NCBI RefSeq assembly: GCF_014529625.1
Contig: NZ_CP076039.1
Location: 248,001 to 312,000 of the forward strand
Direction: 5' to 3'
Length of the DNA: 64,000 nucleotides
Source: Candidatus Pelagisphaera phototrophica
GTDB taxonomy: Bacteria; Verrucomicrobiota; Verrucomicrobiia; Opitutales; Opitutaceae
Both the position numbers and the translations under genes were made by a program. The notes under the pieces were generated by a model, which was given only the letters and a program-made list of their open reading frames with translations, did no database searches and had not been told where the DNA came from. Shown one piece after another: positions 43,324 to 52,208 of this stretch. The first letter of the stretch is position 1. Each line of letters starts with the position of its first letter.

Positions 43324-44454
43324 TTAATCTCCTGCAGGAGGATCATTAGATTCCGCCGACTCGATAATCTGTCCCAGATGCTCTTTCTGCCAGTCGAGCA
43401 GACCTTCCATCGCATTGGAGTCGCGGGCTAGCTGGGCCACATGGCTCCTTGTGGCAATCAAAGTAGGATCGATACCCAGCTCCTCAGCCACTCTATTTCG
43501 GTGCAGCTTGATCTTTTCCTGCCGATCCAGCTCTACCTGGCTCAGGGGACCTTTTGATTCTTCGCGGGGAGGCAACTTCGGAAGTGAACTCGCATCGCGG
43601 GCCTCCCCTCGCTTCAAGGCATCCACGAGGCCTTGCTTTTTACGACGCCGAATCCCGGGAGGAAGCGACTCGAAAACGAACTCCCAGTTCCCCTCGGAAA
43701 CCGCCTCAGCGAGCTTCAGCATGTACTCGTTGCCTAGCACTTTGAAAGGGGGGCGGTCCAGTCGGCGGGCCAAGTCGTCTCGCCAATGCCACAGCTCATA
43801 GAGGGCCGCCTTCCCTTTGCCATCCAATTTGTTCGCCCGGGATATTCGCCAGGAATGCTCGCTGCCTTCGGGAAATCCGCTCTGAGCGGTCTCAATCTGA
43901 TATTCACAGCGTTGCTCGAGCCAAGCATTGCGACCGTGTTCACGGATCCGCTCCATGAGGAGATCCCTGAGTCGGTGCAAGTAAAGGACGTCATTGGCCG
44001 CGTATTTCAGCATCTTCTCCGTTAATGGACGCTGTGACCAGTCACTCTTCTGACTGTCTTTGGGCATTTTGACCTCGAAAAACTCTTCCAGCAAAGCGGC
44101 CAATCCAAACTTCTTAATCCCGAGGAGTTGGGACGCTAGCATCGAGTCAAATATACTCGTAGCCCTAAAATTGGCGAATTCCTTAAACAGGCGCAAATCG
44201 AAGTCGCTACCATGCATGATGAGATGTATTCCATTGAGCGTCTCCCAGAATCCGGAGTATTCAATCTCCGCGAGCATGTCCAAAAGATAGGTTCGATCGT
44301 CGAATCTCAGTTGAAGCAAGCAAAGCTGCGTGGCATAGTGATGGAGATTGTCCGCCTCGCTATCCAAAGCGATTTCAGTTTGCGAATCCAGCCGGTCACA
44401 CAGATAGTTGAGGCCTTCTTGGGTATCGATGTATTCAAATGATTCGTCTTCCAT
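43324..44454 (-). CDS. rnd: Ribonuclease D (DEDD 3'-exonuclease with HRDC domain)
   Basis: A 376-residue RNase D. The exonuclease acidic residues are in ALDSEADNLHHY (D-x-E), MHGSDFDLRLF and KYAANDVLYLHRL. An HRDC domain near residues 215-290 (ALYELWHWRDDLARRLDR) binds RNA. It trims tRNA and other structured RNA 3' ends. A short GGGGGC/GCCC dyad follows its stop without a clear T-run. Confidence 0.93.
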   Translation of the reverse strand: MEDESFEYIDTQEGLNYLCDRLDSQTEIALDSEADNLHHYATQLCLLQLRFDDRTYLLDMLAEIEYSGFWETLNGIHLIMHGSDFDLRLFKEFANFRATSIFDSMLASQLLGIKKFGLAALLEEFFEVKMPKDSQKSDWSQRPLTEKMLKYAANDVLYLHRLRDLLMERIREHGRNAWLEQRCEYQIETAQSGFPEGSEHSWRISRANKLDGKGKAALYELWHWRDDLARRLDRPPFKVLGNEYMLKLAEAVSEGNWEFVFESLPPGIRRRKKQGLVDALKRGEARDASSLPKLPPREESKGPLSQVELDRQEKIKLHRNRVAEELGIDPTLIATRSHVAQLARDSNAMEGLLDWQKEHLGQIIESAESNDPPAGD

Positions 44455-44472
44455 GCTCGGTTGCGAGAGCGA

Positions 44473-45330
44473 CTAAGATCGATTCCAGCCTTTCAGGAAA
44501 GCCTCAACAAGCAAGGGTAAATCATCGCTGTATCCTCCTTCCAACGTCGCTGCCACTGGTATCTTCGCCTCAGCAAGCCAACTCCCTAATGCCTCAAAAT
44601 CAATCGATCTCAATCTCATGTCCGTCAAGGGATCGAGTTCGTAGGCGTCGAATCCCGCGGATACAAGAACGAGCCCTGGTTCAAAATCGAGAATAGCCTC
44701 CCAAGATTTCGCCAAAACTTCCAAGTGGACTTCTGGCAAAGTTCCTGGTCTAACCGGAAAGTTCCTCGCATTGCCGCGTGAAATCGTCCCCGTTCCCGGA
44801 TAACAGGGGTGTTGATGAACGGAAACATATAAAGCTCCCTCCACCCCTTCCAGAATCGCTTCGGTACCGTTCCCATGATGCGCGTCAAAATCCCACACAG
44901 CCACTTTTTCAATTCCGGTTTCCAAGGCCTCCAAAGCCGATATCGCTATATGGTTGAGATAGCAAAACCCCATTGCCTGGGTCTGCTCCGCGTGATGCCC
45001 TGGCGGACGCATGAGTGAAAATGCCTTCTCTCCACTTAGGGCAGACTCCATCGCAGCAAGCGTGCTGCTCGTGCCCAATCGAGCGATTTCAAAAATGTCA
45101 TTGTGAAAGGCGGTATCCGCGTCAAACGCTCGCTCTTCCTGGAGGCGATCCAAATGAGAACGAGGGTGCACCCTCAACAGTGACAGTTCCGAGGCCACTT
45201 CAAAGGGTTCCCAAGTCCACTCGGGTTGCCTTTCCTTTAACCAAGCTACGGTTGCTGCAACTCTTGTCGGTCGTTCCGGGTGTCCTGGGGAATGATAGGT
45301 CAAGCACTTTGGGTCGGAGTAAATTTTCAT
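44473..45330 (-). CDS. Histone deacetylase-family (HDAC-like) hydrolase
   Basis: A 285-residue class II-type deacetylase fold. LMRPPGHHAEQTQAMGFCY has the His-His pair. Zinc ligands sit in VAVWDFDAHHGNGTEAI (Asp, His) and in VLVSAGFDAYELDP (Asp). A GGY motif (LEGGYSDD) closes the site. Bacterial homologues deacetylate acetylpolyamines or acetylated proteins. It lies 18 bp upstream of rnd in the same direction and is possibly co-transcribed. Confidence 0.92.
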   Translation of the reverse strand: MKIYSDPKCLTYHSPGHPERPTRVAATVAWLKERQPEWTWEPFEVASELSLLRVHPRSHLDRLQEERAFDADTAFHNDIFEIARLGTSSTLAAMESALSGEKAFSLMRPPGHHAEQTQAMGFCYLNHIAISALEALETGIEKVAVWDFDAHHGNGTEAILEGVEGALYVSVHQHPCYPGTGTISRGNARNFPVRPGTLPEVHLEVLAKSWEAILDFEPGLVLVSAGFDAYELDPLTDMRLRSIDFEALGSWLAEAKIPVAATLEGGYSDDLPLLVEAFLKGWNRS

Positions 45331-45372
45331 GAAATTCGATGTCCGCCTGTTAAGTTAGACCTAATACCCCTT

Positions 45373-46011
45373 CTAGGCAAACGGAATATTATGCCGACTG
45401 CCGATGCGACGCTCGAGCCCAACTCGAGCGAAAAAACTTTTATTGTCCAAATCGAAAACGCCGCCCGCGACCAGCGCCGAATCCACGTCGTCGTTCCAAG
45501 TAAGTCGCGTTCCAAAGAAAAATCTCGATTCAAGGGATTGAATGCGTTTGAACCTCGGGAATCGAAGTGGCCCTCTAAAAGAAACCCCGCATCAATTGTG
45601 CTGCCTCCGATGCCGTAAAGCGTGTATTCAAATCCTACCACCATGGCACTGTATTTTTCCGACGGGGTGTCCCCGGCGATTCCCTCAAACTTTAATAGCC
45701 AGCCTTCGTTCGCGTACTGGAGGTCGAGTCCGACTTGGTCCATCTGCTCATAGTAAGGTCGAAAGATCGAATTCCCATCAACGTCTAAACTCGGAACCAA
45801 TAACGGGTCGCCCGTGTCCCACGGAAGCAGTGTAGACCCACGTCGAAGTCGACGATAATGTTAGACCAGCGAATAGCCCCATCAATATGGCTCTCTTCCA
45901 CTGATGGCTCATATAGGGGCCTATCTGTATCCACCCATCGGCACTACGCAATCGGCCTTCGCTTCCAGAAAAAGGCGAGCTCCTCAAGAAGGGCTGTAAT
46001 ATTTTGGAGCG
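45373..46011 (-). pseudogene. Outer-membrane beta-barrel protein remnant with three frameshifts
   Basis: Reading the minus strand, protein sequence continues through four frames. PFLRSSPFSGSEGRLRSA comes first. DRPLYEPSVEESHIDGAIRW to VDFDVGLHCFRG follows a shift near 45930-45940. TGDPLLVPSLDVDGNSIFRP and YANEGWLLKFEGIAGD follow a shift near 45815-45825. GTRLTWNDDVDSALVAGG to GSRHNIPFA-stop (TAG at 45373-45375) follows a lost T in a five-T run at 45518-45522. From memory it matches the C-terminal half of a family of hypothetical outer-membrane proteins (GRLR..., DTD.PLYE, GLDLQ, LNDVQ.T...). The N-terminal half is not found upstream. Confidence 0.8.
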
Positions 46012-46213
46012 AGCCCAAGACCTATCAATTCTACCCGAAAATCATTTCTACCCGAAGGTCTACCAGCCCCCTATTTGTATGGCCAAAAAAGTTTAGAACC
46101 TTCTAAAATTTTACGGCCTTAAGGGTATTCTGCGAAGTTCTGGTTTTTTGATCGGAGCGACGGAAGCGAGGAAGGCACATCCTTATCTTTTATAGTCGAT
46201 CGGTCGGACTCGC

Positions 46214-47359
46214 TCAATACACATCTCGGCCGTAGCGCTTATCCTTTTGCATCTGCTTCACGTAAGCTGCGGCTGCGGCCTCGGCCATTCCGCCCTGCTC
46301 AGCCACGATGTCAATGAGCGCTTGATTGACGTCCTTGGCCATCCGGCTGGCGTCACCACATACGTAAAAATATCCACCTGCATTGATCCACTCCCAGATT
46401 TGAGCGGCGTTCTCGCGCATTCGATCCTGAACATATATCTTCTCTGCTTGGTCCCTCGAAAAAGCCAGATCCACTTTGTATAAGTACCCGGATTCGAGGT
46501 ACTTCTCCCATTCAGGTTGATACAGGTAGTCGGTTGCTTGGTGCTGGTCCCCAAAGAACAGCCAGTTTTTTCCGGTGGCTCCTTTTGCGATTCGTTCCTC
46601 TATAAAGGCTCGAAAGGGAGCGATTCCCGTTCCGGGTCCAATCATGATGATCGGAAGCGATCCGTCTTTGGGCAGCTTGAAGTTGGGGTTGTGGTGGAAA
46701 TAAACCCCAGCGGTCGCTCCTTCATCCCACATATCAGAAATGAAAGTCGAGCATACCCCTTTTTTTGGTCTTCCAAAAGCCTCGTAGCGCACCGTCCCTA
46801 CGGTCAAATGAACCTCATTGGGATGAGCGTTTATACTGGAGGCGATGGAATACAAACGGGCCGCCAGCGGACGTAGAAATCCGGCGTAGTCGCTCGCGCA
46901 AAGGGAACTCGGTGGGTACTCTTTCACCACGTCCACCCAATCTCTCCCCCAAATATATTCCTTTACCCATTCCCTGTCCGCACACTTTTCCAGAAGCTCA
47001 TCGAGTCCAGCCGCTTTTGCGAACTTCGTGAGGACTACTTTTGTCACAACACGTAAATCGAATTTGTCTCGAAGCGCCTCTCCGAAAGAGAAAACCTCTT
47101 CGCCAATGGTAAGCTCATCCGCGGCGTCGATTCCTGTCGCCGCGAGGAACGCCTCGACGAGATCAGGCGAATTCTGAGGAACCACCGCCAAAGCGTCCCC
47201 CGCGTCGTAGCTAAGTCCCGAACCTTCGATGGAGACCTCCGCGTGGATAGTCTCTTTGGCAGAGCCCTCAACATTGAGGTTGTACTTTTTAAGTAGAGGA
47301 GCGGGGAAAGGGTTGCTCTTCCCGAACACGGATTGCGTAGATTCAGCAGCTTCGCTCAT
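46214..47359 (-). CDS. FNR-type flavoprotein reductase (CysJ-like, no flavodoxin domain)
   Basis: A 381-residue protein. It has an FAD-binding barrel (RLYSIASS, GVCSTFISD), then an NADPH domain with IGPGTGIAPFRAFIEER and LFFGDQHQATDYLYQPEW, ending KDKRYGRDVY. This resembles the reductase half of sulfite reductase CysJ or cytochrome P450 reductase, and the order of motifs is complete. The N-terminal flavodoxin domain is missing, so it likely passes electrons to a partner hemoprotein or sulfite reductase encoded elsewhere. Confidence 0.9.
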   Translation of the reverse strand: MSEAAESTQSVFGKSNPFPAPLLKKYNLNVEGSAKETIHAEVSIEGSGLSYDAGDALAVVPQNSPDLVEAFLAATGIDAADELTIGEEVFSFGEALRDKFDLRVVTKVVLTKFAKAAGLDELLEKCADREWVKEYIWGRDWVDVVKEYPPSSLCASDYAGFLRPLAARLYSIASSINAHPNEVHLTVGTVRYEAFGRPKKGVCSTFISDMWDEGATAGVYFHHNPNFKLPKDGSLPIIMIGPGTGIAPFRAFIEERIAKGATGKNWLFFGDQHQATDYLYQPEWEKYLESGYLYKVDLAFSRDQAEKIYVQDRMRENAAQIWEWINAGGYFYVCGDASRMAKDVNQALIDIVAEQGGMAEAAAAAYVKQMQKDKRYGRDVY

Positions 47360-47538
47360 TGAATAGTTGATAGGAATTTTCTCGCCTGACGCCTCCTGCT
47401 TCGGCCGTCAACAACGAAGGAAAAAGCCAAAGCCGCCCACTGAACGCAAGAACAGAAACACAGAAGTGGGTTAACACTCGATCCGACCAAAATGGGGGTT
47501 CCCTGAAGTTCGCTCCTAGGAGGCAACCACAGAGGCAT

Positions 47539-47943
47539 CTACGACTCTTCAAGATTGCTAAATTCCTTCAGGAATCCTTCCGCGTCACGGTAACCAATGA
47601 ATCGAGAAACCTCGTTCCCGTTTCCATCTACGAAGATAACTGTAGGCAACGAATGAATACTATATTTTGCGGCGAGCTCGCTGTTCTCATCGACGTCCAC
47701 TTTAACAGCTACTGCCTTGTCTTTCAAAGTCGAAATAACGTTTTCGTCCTTCCAAGTGGTCCGGTCCAGCATTTTGCAAGGGCCACACCACTCTGCCTTG
47801 AAGTCGATCATAACCAACTTTCTTGTCGATTTCGCTACTTTCTGCGCAGCCATTAGGTCTCCCTCGAAAAACAGATCTTCCGCCCAAAGGACCGGCGTTA
47901 AGAAAATTCCTGCGAGAAAGGAGATAAGAGCAAGTGATTTCAT
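47539..47943 (-). CDS. Exported thioredoxin-family protein
   Basis: A 134-residue protein with a signal peptide (residues 1-21) and one thioredoxin domain: LVMIDFKAEWCGPCKMLD with the WCGPC active site, and SLPTVIFVDGNGNEV holding the cis-Pro. It acts in the periplasm as a disulfide reductase or isomerase, similar to DsbD-gamma-like or DsbE-like proteins. It is unlike the TlpA-type protein at 18 kb, being shorter and closer to classical thioredoxin. It diverges from the phosphate transporter gene. Confidence 0.9.
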   Translation of the reverse strand: MKSLALISFLAGIFLTPVLWAEDLFFEGDLMAAQKVAKSTRKLVMIDFKAEWCGPCKMLDRTTWKDENVISTLKDKAVAVKVDVDENSELAAKYSIHSLPTVIFVDGNGNEVSRFIGYRDAEGFLKEFSNLEES

Positions 47944-48140
47944 AGTGTGCTCAATGTTTTTACACCAAAAGACGCGCCAAAACGCCTCATAAGTTCAATA
48001 AAATGTTCTGGCAATCCCCCTGTTTTTGCAAACCAATTCCCAAAAAGCAACAATTCGGTCGTATCAGGACCCCGCTCCGTATTTTTGTGATTAGTCCTCG
48101 AATCCCCGTTTCGAGGTCTCCTCCAGTAATCACAAAGTCC

Positions 48141-49835
48141 ATGTCCTTATTCTTCATGATATTAGGCAGCTTGAGCGTGTTCCTATTTGGTATGCGCCTC
48201 ATGAGCGAGTCGATCCAACAATTTTCAGGTGAGCGGCTTCGTAGGATCATGCGCTCGATGACCGGAAACCGATTTGCCGGTGTTATGACTGGATTCCTCG
48301 TCACCTGTCTAGTCCAGTCCTCCTCGGCCACCACAGTCATGGTCGTTAGTTTCGTCCACGCCCGCCTCCTGACCCTAATCCAGTCGATCGGCGTCATCAT
48401 GGGGGCTAATCTCGGCACAACGACAACGTTTTGAATCATCTCGTTTCTGGGTTTTAAGTTTAGCCTCTCAAATATCGCCATTCCCGTAATCGGCGTTGGG
48501 GTTGCAATGACTTTCTTGAAGACCGCTCGCCTCAAGGAGGTCGGCAACTTCTGCACAGGATTCGGATTGCTTTTCCTCGGCCTTAGCCTTCTCAAAAACT
48601 CGGTTCCCGATATCAAGAGCAATCCAGAAGCCTTGGAATGGATCGCCTCTTTGAGTAACTACGGGTTTGGTTCGATCCCCATCTTTCTCGCGGTCGGTGT
48701 GGTTCTCACCATTGTCGTGCAGTCCTCCTCGGTCGCTGGTGCAATAACGCTAACCATGGCGTACAAGGGCTGGATCGACTTTCCTCAAGCTGCCGCGGTC
48801 ATTCCAGGGGAAAATATTGGCACCACAATCACCGCCTACCTCGCATGGCTAACGGCCAACACGGCTGCTAAACGAGCGGCTCGAGCGCATTTCATATTCA
48901 ATATGCTCGGTGTGCTTTGGATGTTCGCCGTATTCTTCCCCTTTATTTCTATGGTCGACTGGCTGATGCCCGGTCCACCAGAAGCTCTTATCGTAGATGG
49001 TCAAGGACGGGCTGACGCGAATCCGGATCTACCAAACCACATGGCGCTTTATCACACGCTCTTCAACTTGCTTAACATCCTTCTACTGATCGGTTTTGTA
49101 CCCAAGATCGCCCAACTCGTCGAATGGTTGGTCAAAGAAAAACCCACTACTGCCCACCTTCCCACCTTCCGGTATCTCGACACTATGTCATGGGGCTCCG
49201 GGGAACTGAATTTCTCCGAAGGCAAGCAAGCGATTCGGAAACTCGGTGATCTAAGCAAGCAGATGTTTGAGCAGTTCCTTTTTGTATATAACAATCCGCA
49301 GGAAGACCTTTCCGAAAAAGTGAAAGAGATCAACCGGATGGAAGAGGAGAGTAACGAAATCACCTCAGAGCTGTACGATTTCCTCATTCATTACTCCTCC
49401 GACCATGTAAGCAACGAAACCCGACAAGAGGCTACGCGGTACCTCCGAGTGATCGCAGAGCTCGAGGAAATCTGCGACTGCTGCCACCGAATCACGAACC
49501 GGGCTGCAAAACGCTATCGGAAAAACCGCTTTATCAATAAAGAGATTGAGGACGACATTGTCCAATTCGGTGAAAACGTTGAACGATTTATAGACTTCTA
49601 CCAATCCCGAATTCAGTCGAAAGTATCAGCGGCTGATATGGAAGTTGCGATCGATCTCGAAGATATGATCAACGAAAAGAGGCGGAAGCTGCGAAAACGT
49701 TCTGTCAATCGGATGACCAATAATAGTGCAGAGGTGCACTCTGAGCTCATCTATATTGAGATTGTGAACAATTTCGAACGTATCGCAAATCATTCGAAAA
49801 ACATCATTCAGTCATTGCCGAAAGAGACAACCTAG
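48141..49835 (+). pseudogene. Na+/phosphate cotransporter with one in-frame TGA (possible nonsense mutation or readthrough)
   Basis: A single frame from ATG 48141 encodes an NptA/YjbB-type Na/Pi transporter of about 565 residues: FLFGMRLMSESIQQFSGERL, then VQSSSATTVMVVSF and GANLGTTTTF. A stop TGA at 48432-48434 follows, then the same frame resumes with IISFLGFKFSLSNIAIPV and continues through VQSSSVAGAITLTM, GENIGTTITAYLAWLTA and a PhoU-like helical domain to 49835. No frameshift exists. Relatives carry Trp (TGG) at this point, from memory. Everything else looks intact, so the lesion is recent, an error, or translated by readthrough. No selenocysteine element is obvious. Confidence 0.85.
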
Positions 49836-49869
49836 CTACTGAAGGGAGAAACGCTAAGATTATCCTTTG

Positions 49870-50577
49870 CTAGCTTAGCGACAAGACGTCCTTCATCACC
49901 TCGACCGAGGCCAGCTTGCCCGCCATGGCTCGATAGGCCTGAATGATTTGACGGGGCAATCCATAACGACGAAATCGAATTTCCAATGATGCAGAATCGA
50001 ACCGAAAAACCGGTTCCAGTCCTTCGATCCGAGTTTCGCAATACTCGCAGGTAGATGGGTAGTCTACCGTTACTTCGCTCCCTTTGCAGTCTTCGATTCC
50101 GTCTATCATAGACTCCACGGAAACGTCGCGCCTGAACAGGCAGCACATTCGCTCGAACAGCGGCCCTGTCGCTTGATTGAAAGACTCGCACTCGAGCAAC
50201 TCTAGGCCGCTCGCGTTCATAAGCTCCGTTTCGACTAGGTAACTGTCCGGACTGTCTTGATTCAACGAATACCGCCGCTCCAGAATGAAATCCTTGCTCT
50301 CGATCCGAGCTACCCCTCCCTCAACGAGGGACGAAATGTCTTTCCGCCTATAATCCATCGCCTCTCTATAAGCGGCGAAAAGCGATTCGCTCCATTCCAC
50401 TAGTTCCGGCTCCGCAAGTCGTGCCAGGAACTGCTGGGCCCGATCGCTGGCGTACTTCGGCACGGTGTGCCGGGATTTGTCGAAACCATCGAAACGCTTC
50501 ACCATGCCTTGGTGCTCCCCTACTAGGGTAAGTTGGCTGATAAGCCTTTTGTCAGCAACTTTCTCAGTTTCGTCCAT
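49870..50577 (-). CDS. Protein of unknown function divergent from oleD
   Basis: About 235 residues from ATG 50577; a longer frame to 50643 would overlap the oleD start and is less likely. It is a mixed-charge soluble protein with several cysteines (MCCLFRRDVS, TCEYCETRIEG) that could bind a metal. No family is recognised. The C-terminal part is helical. It lies close to oleD with divergent starts, so the two may share a promoter region. Confidence 0.7.
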   Translation of the reverse strand: MDETEKVADKRLISQLTLVGEHQGMVKRFDGFDKSRHTVPKYASDRAQQFLARLAEPELVEWSESLFAAYREAMDYRRKDISSLVEGGVARIESKDFILERRYSLNQDSPDSYLVETELMNASGLELLECESFNQATGPLFERMCCLFRRDVSVESMIDGIEDCKGSEVTVDYPSTCEYCETRIEGLEPVFRFDSASLEIRFRRYGLPRQIIQAYRAMAGKLASVEVMKDVLSLS

Positions 50578-50641
50578 CGAGATTGCAGGAGATGCCGGCA
50601 GATACTTGACACTACTCAGCGACACGCAAGCCTCTGTTCCC

Positions 50642-51694
50642 ATGCCGATGCCAGAGAAAGCCCTTACCTTTCAATCCTTGGCACCTCGACGCGTACTTGT
50701 CACCGGCGCAAGTGGATTTCTCGGCGGGAATCTCATTCAACGGCTTCTAGATCAAGGTTGCGCGGTAAAAGGGCTCTGCCGACGACCTCAGCCTAAACTG
50801 GAAGCGCTCGGAGTAAAAATGTTCTATGTCGATCTGGCTGACGCAAAATCGGTTCGAAACGCATGCCAAGAAGCCGATACCGTGTTTCATACCGCGGCTA
50901 AAGTTGGCATCTGGGGAGAGTACCGTGAGTTTCATGATGCGAACGTAATTGGAACCCAGTCGATCGTTAACGGGTGCCGCGACTTTGAAGTAAGCAAACT
51001 GATCTATACCAGTACTCCGAGTGTCGTTTTTAATGCCGAGGCTATTTCAGGAGCCAATGAATCGTTGCCCTATGGCGATGGCATTCCCTGTCATTATCCA
51101 ACGACGAAAGTAATCGCGGAAAAAGCGGTCCTCGCCGCACACGGGCTTCCTCCAGGGAACCTCAAGACAGTCGCCCTCCGACCCCATCTCATCTGGGGCC
51201 CAGGAGACCCAAATCTTATACCTCGAGTACTGGATCGAGGAAGAAAAGGGAAGCTGCGCATTGTTGGGGAGGGGAACAATCGAGTCGACCTGAGCTACAT
51301 CGACAATATCGTCGATGCCCACCTCTCCGCGGAGGCGGCCCTTGACAAACTCGAAAACAACCCAGGGGGGAAAGCGTATTTCATAAGTAATGACGAACCC
51401 GTTCTACTCTGGGAATGGATCAATGGTCTTCTGAACCGAAACGGTATTTCCACAATAAAAAAGAAGATCAGCCTCGCCCAAGCTCAAAGAGCGGGAGCGG
51501 TATTGGAACTGATATGGAAAGCGCTACGCCTGCGTGGGGAACCCCCGATGACCCGGTTCGTCGCTTCGGAGCTAGCCAAAGACCATTGGTTCGATATCGC
51601 GGCGGCCAAACGCGACCTCGACTATCATCCACGTGTTTCCATGGCAGAAGGGATGAACCGACTCCTAAAAGCCAGCGCCCTCGCATCAGACTAA
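50642..51694 (+). CDS. oleD: OleD-type 2-alkyl-3-ketoalkanoate reductase (SDR)
   Basis: About 350 residues from ATG 50642 (or 50648). An extended SDR fold: VLVTGASGFLGGNLIQRLL, then a catalytic YTSTPSVVF and HYPTTKVIAEKA (Y-x-x-x-K), VALRPHLIWGPGDPNLIPR and YFISNDEPVLLWEWIN. This matches OleD, which reduces the OleA condensation product to a 2-alkyl-3-hydroxyalkanoate, the substrate of OleC. It is first in an operon with sixA, an RmlD-like SDR and an LplA-like gene (gaps 19, 9 and 12 bp). A 3-beta-hydroxysteroid dehydrogenase role is the main alternative. Confidence 0.88.
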   Translation: MPMPEKALTFQSLAPRRVLVTGASGFLGGNLIQRLLDQGCAVKGLCRRPQPKLEALGVKMFYVDLADAKSVRNACQEADTVFHTAAKVGIWGEYREFHDANVIGTQSIVNGCRDFEVSKLIYTSTPSVVFNAEAISGANESLPYGDGIPCHYPTTKVIAEKAVLAAHGLPPGNLKTVALRPHLIWGPGDPNLIPRVLDRGRKGKLRIVGEGNNRVDLSYIDNIVDAHLSAEAALDKLENNPGGKAYFISNDEPVLLWEWINGLLNRNGISTIKKKISLAQAQRAGAVLELIWKALRLRGEPPMTRFVASELAKDHWFDIAAAKRDLDYHPRVSMAEGMNRLLKASALASD

Positions 51695-51713
51695 CGATAA
51701 AGCCAAATTTAAG

Positions 51714-52199
51714 ATGGAACAGACCCTATATCTCGTTCGGCACGCCCACGCTGGAGCCTTTCAGCCTGATTCCGAGCGTCCCCTCAGCGTTAAAGGTAAG
51801 AAACAGATTGAAAGAATATCTAGTGCCCTCCGAGAGAAAGGACTTATCGAGCCTTCAGCCATATGGCACAGTCCGTACCTTCGAGCGATTGAGACGGCAA
51901 CCCTGCTCCACGAGGGTCTCGGGCTTTCAGTGGGATTGGAAACCATTGACGGAATCACTCCTTTCGACGACCCATCAAAGATTGCTGAATGCATCGACCC
52001 GTCCAACGAAGATATCATGGTGGTCGGTCACGAGCCGAACCTATCAAGCCTCGCATCTCTTCTCCTTTCAGGATCGCAATCTTTCCAATGTATCGTTTTT
52101 CCCAAGACATCGATTCTGAGTTTGACTCGACTCAAGGTCAGCGACCAATCCACTCCCTGGCAAATCAACTGGCATATTAGCCATAGACACTTCAAGTAG
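51714..52199 (+). CDS. sixA: SixA-like phosphohistidine phosphatase
   Basis: A 161-residue histidine-phosphatase with the RHG-type motif LYLVRHAHAG (here RHA), a central WHSPYLRAIETATLL and VVGHEPNLSSLASLLL. SixA removes phosphate from His of signalling proteins such as phosphotransferase components. It sits 19 bp after oleD and is likely co-transcribed. Confidence 0.88.
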   Translation: MEQTLYLVRHAHAGAFQPDSERPLSVKGKKQIERISSALREKGLIEPSAIWHSPYLRAIETATLLHEGLGLSVGLETIDGITPFDDPSKIAECIDPSNEDIMVVGHEPNLSSLASLLLSGSQSFQCIVFPKTSILSLTRLKVSDQSTPWQINWHISHRHFK

Positions 52200-52208
52200 C
52201 AGATTTGT

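Noticed and set aside
48432-48434. Selenocysteine reading of the TGA in the transporter
   Set aside because: No convincing SECIS-like hairpin directly downstream, and phosphate transporters of this family are not known to me as selenoproteins; Trp replacement by a stop fits better.
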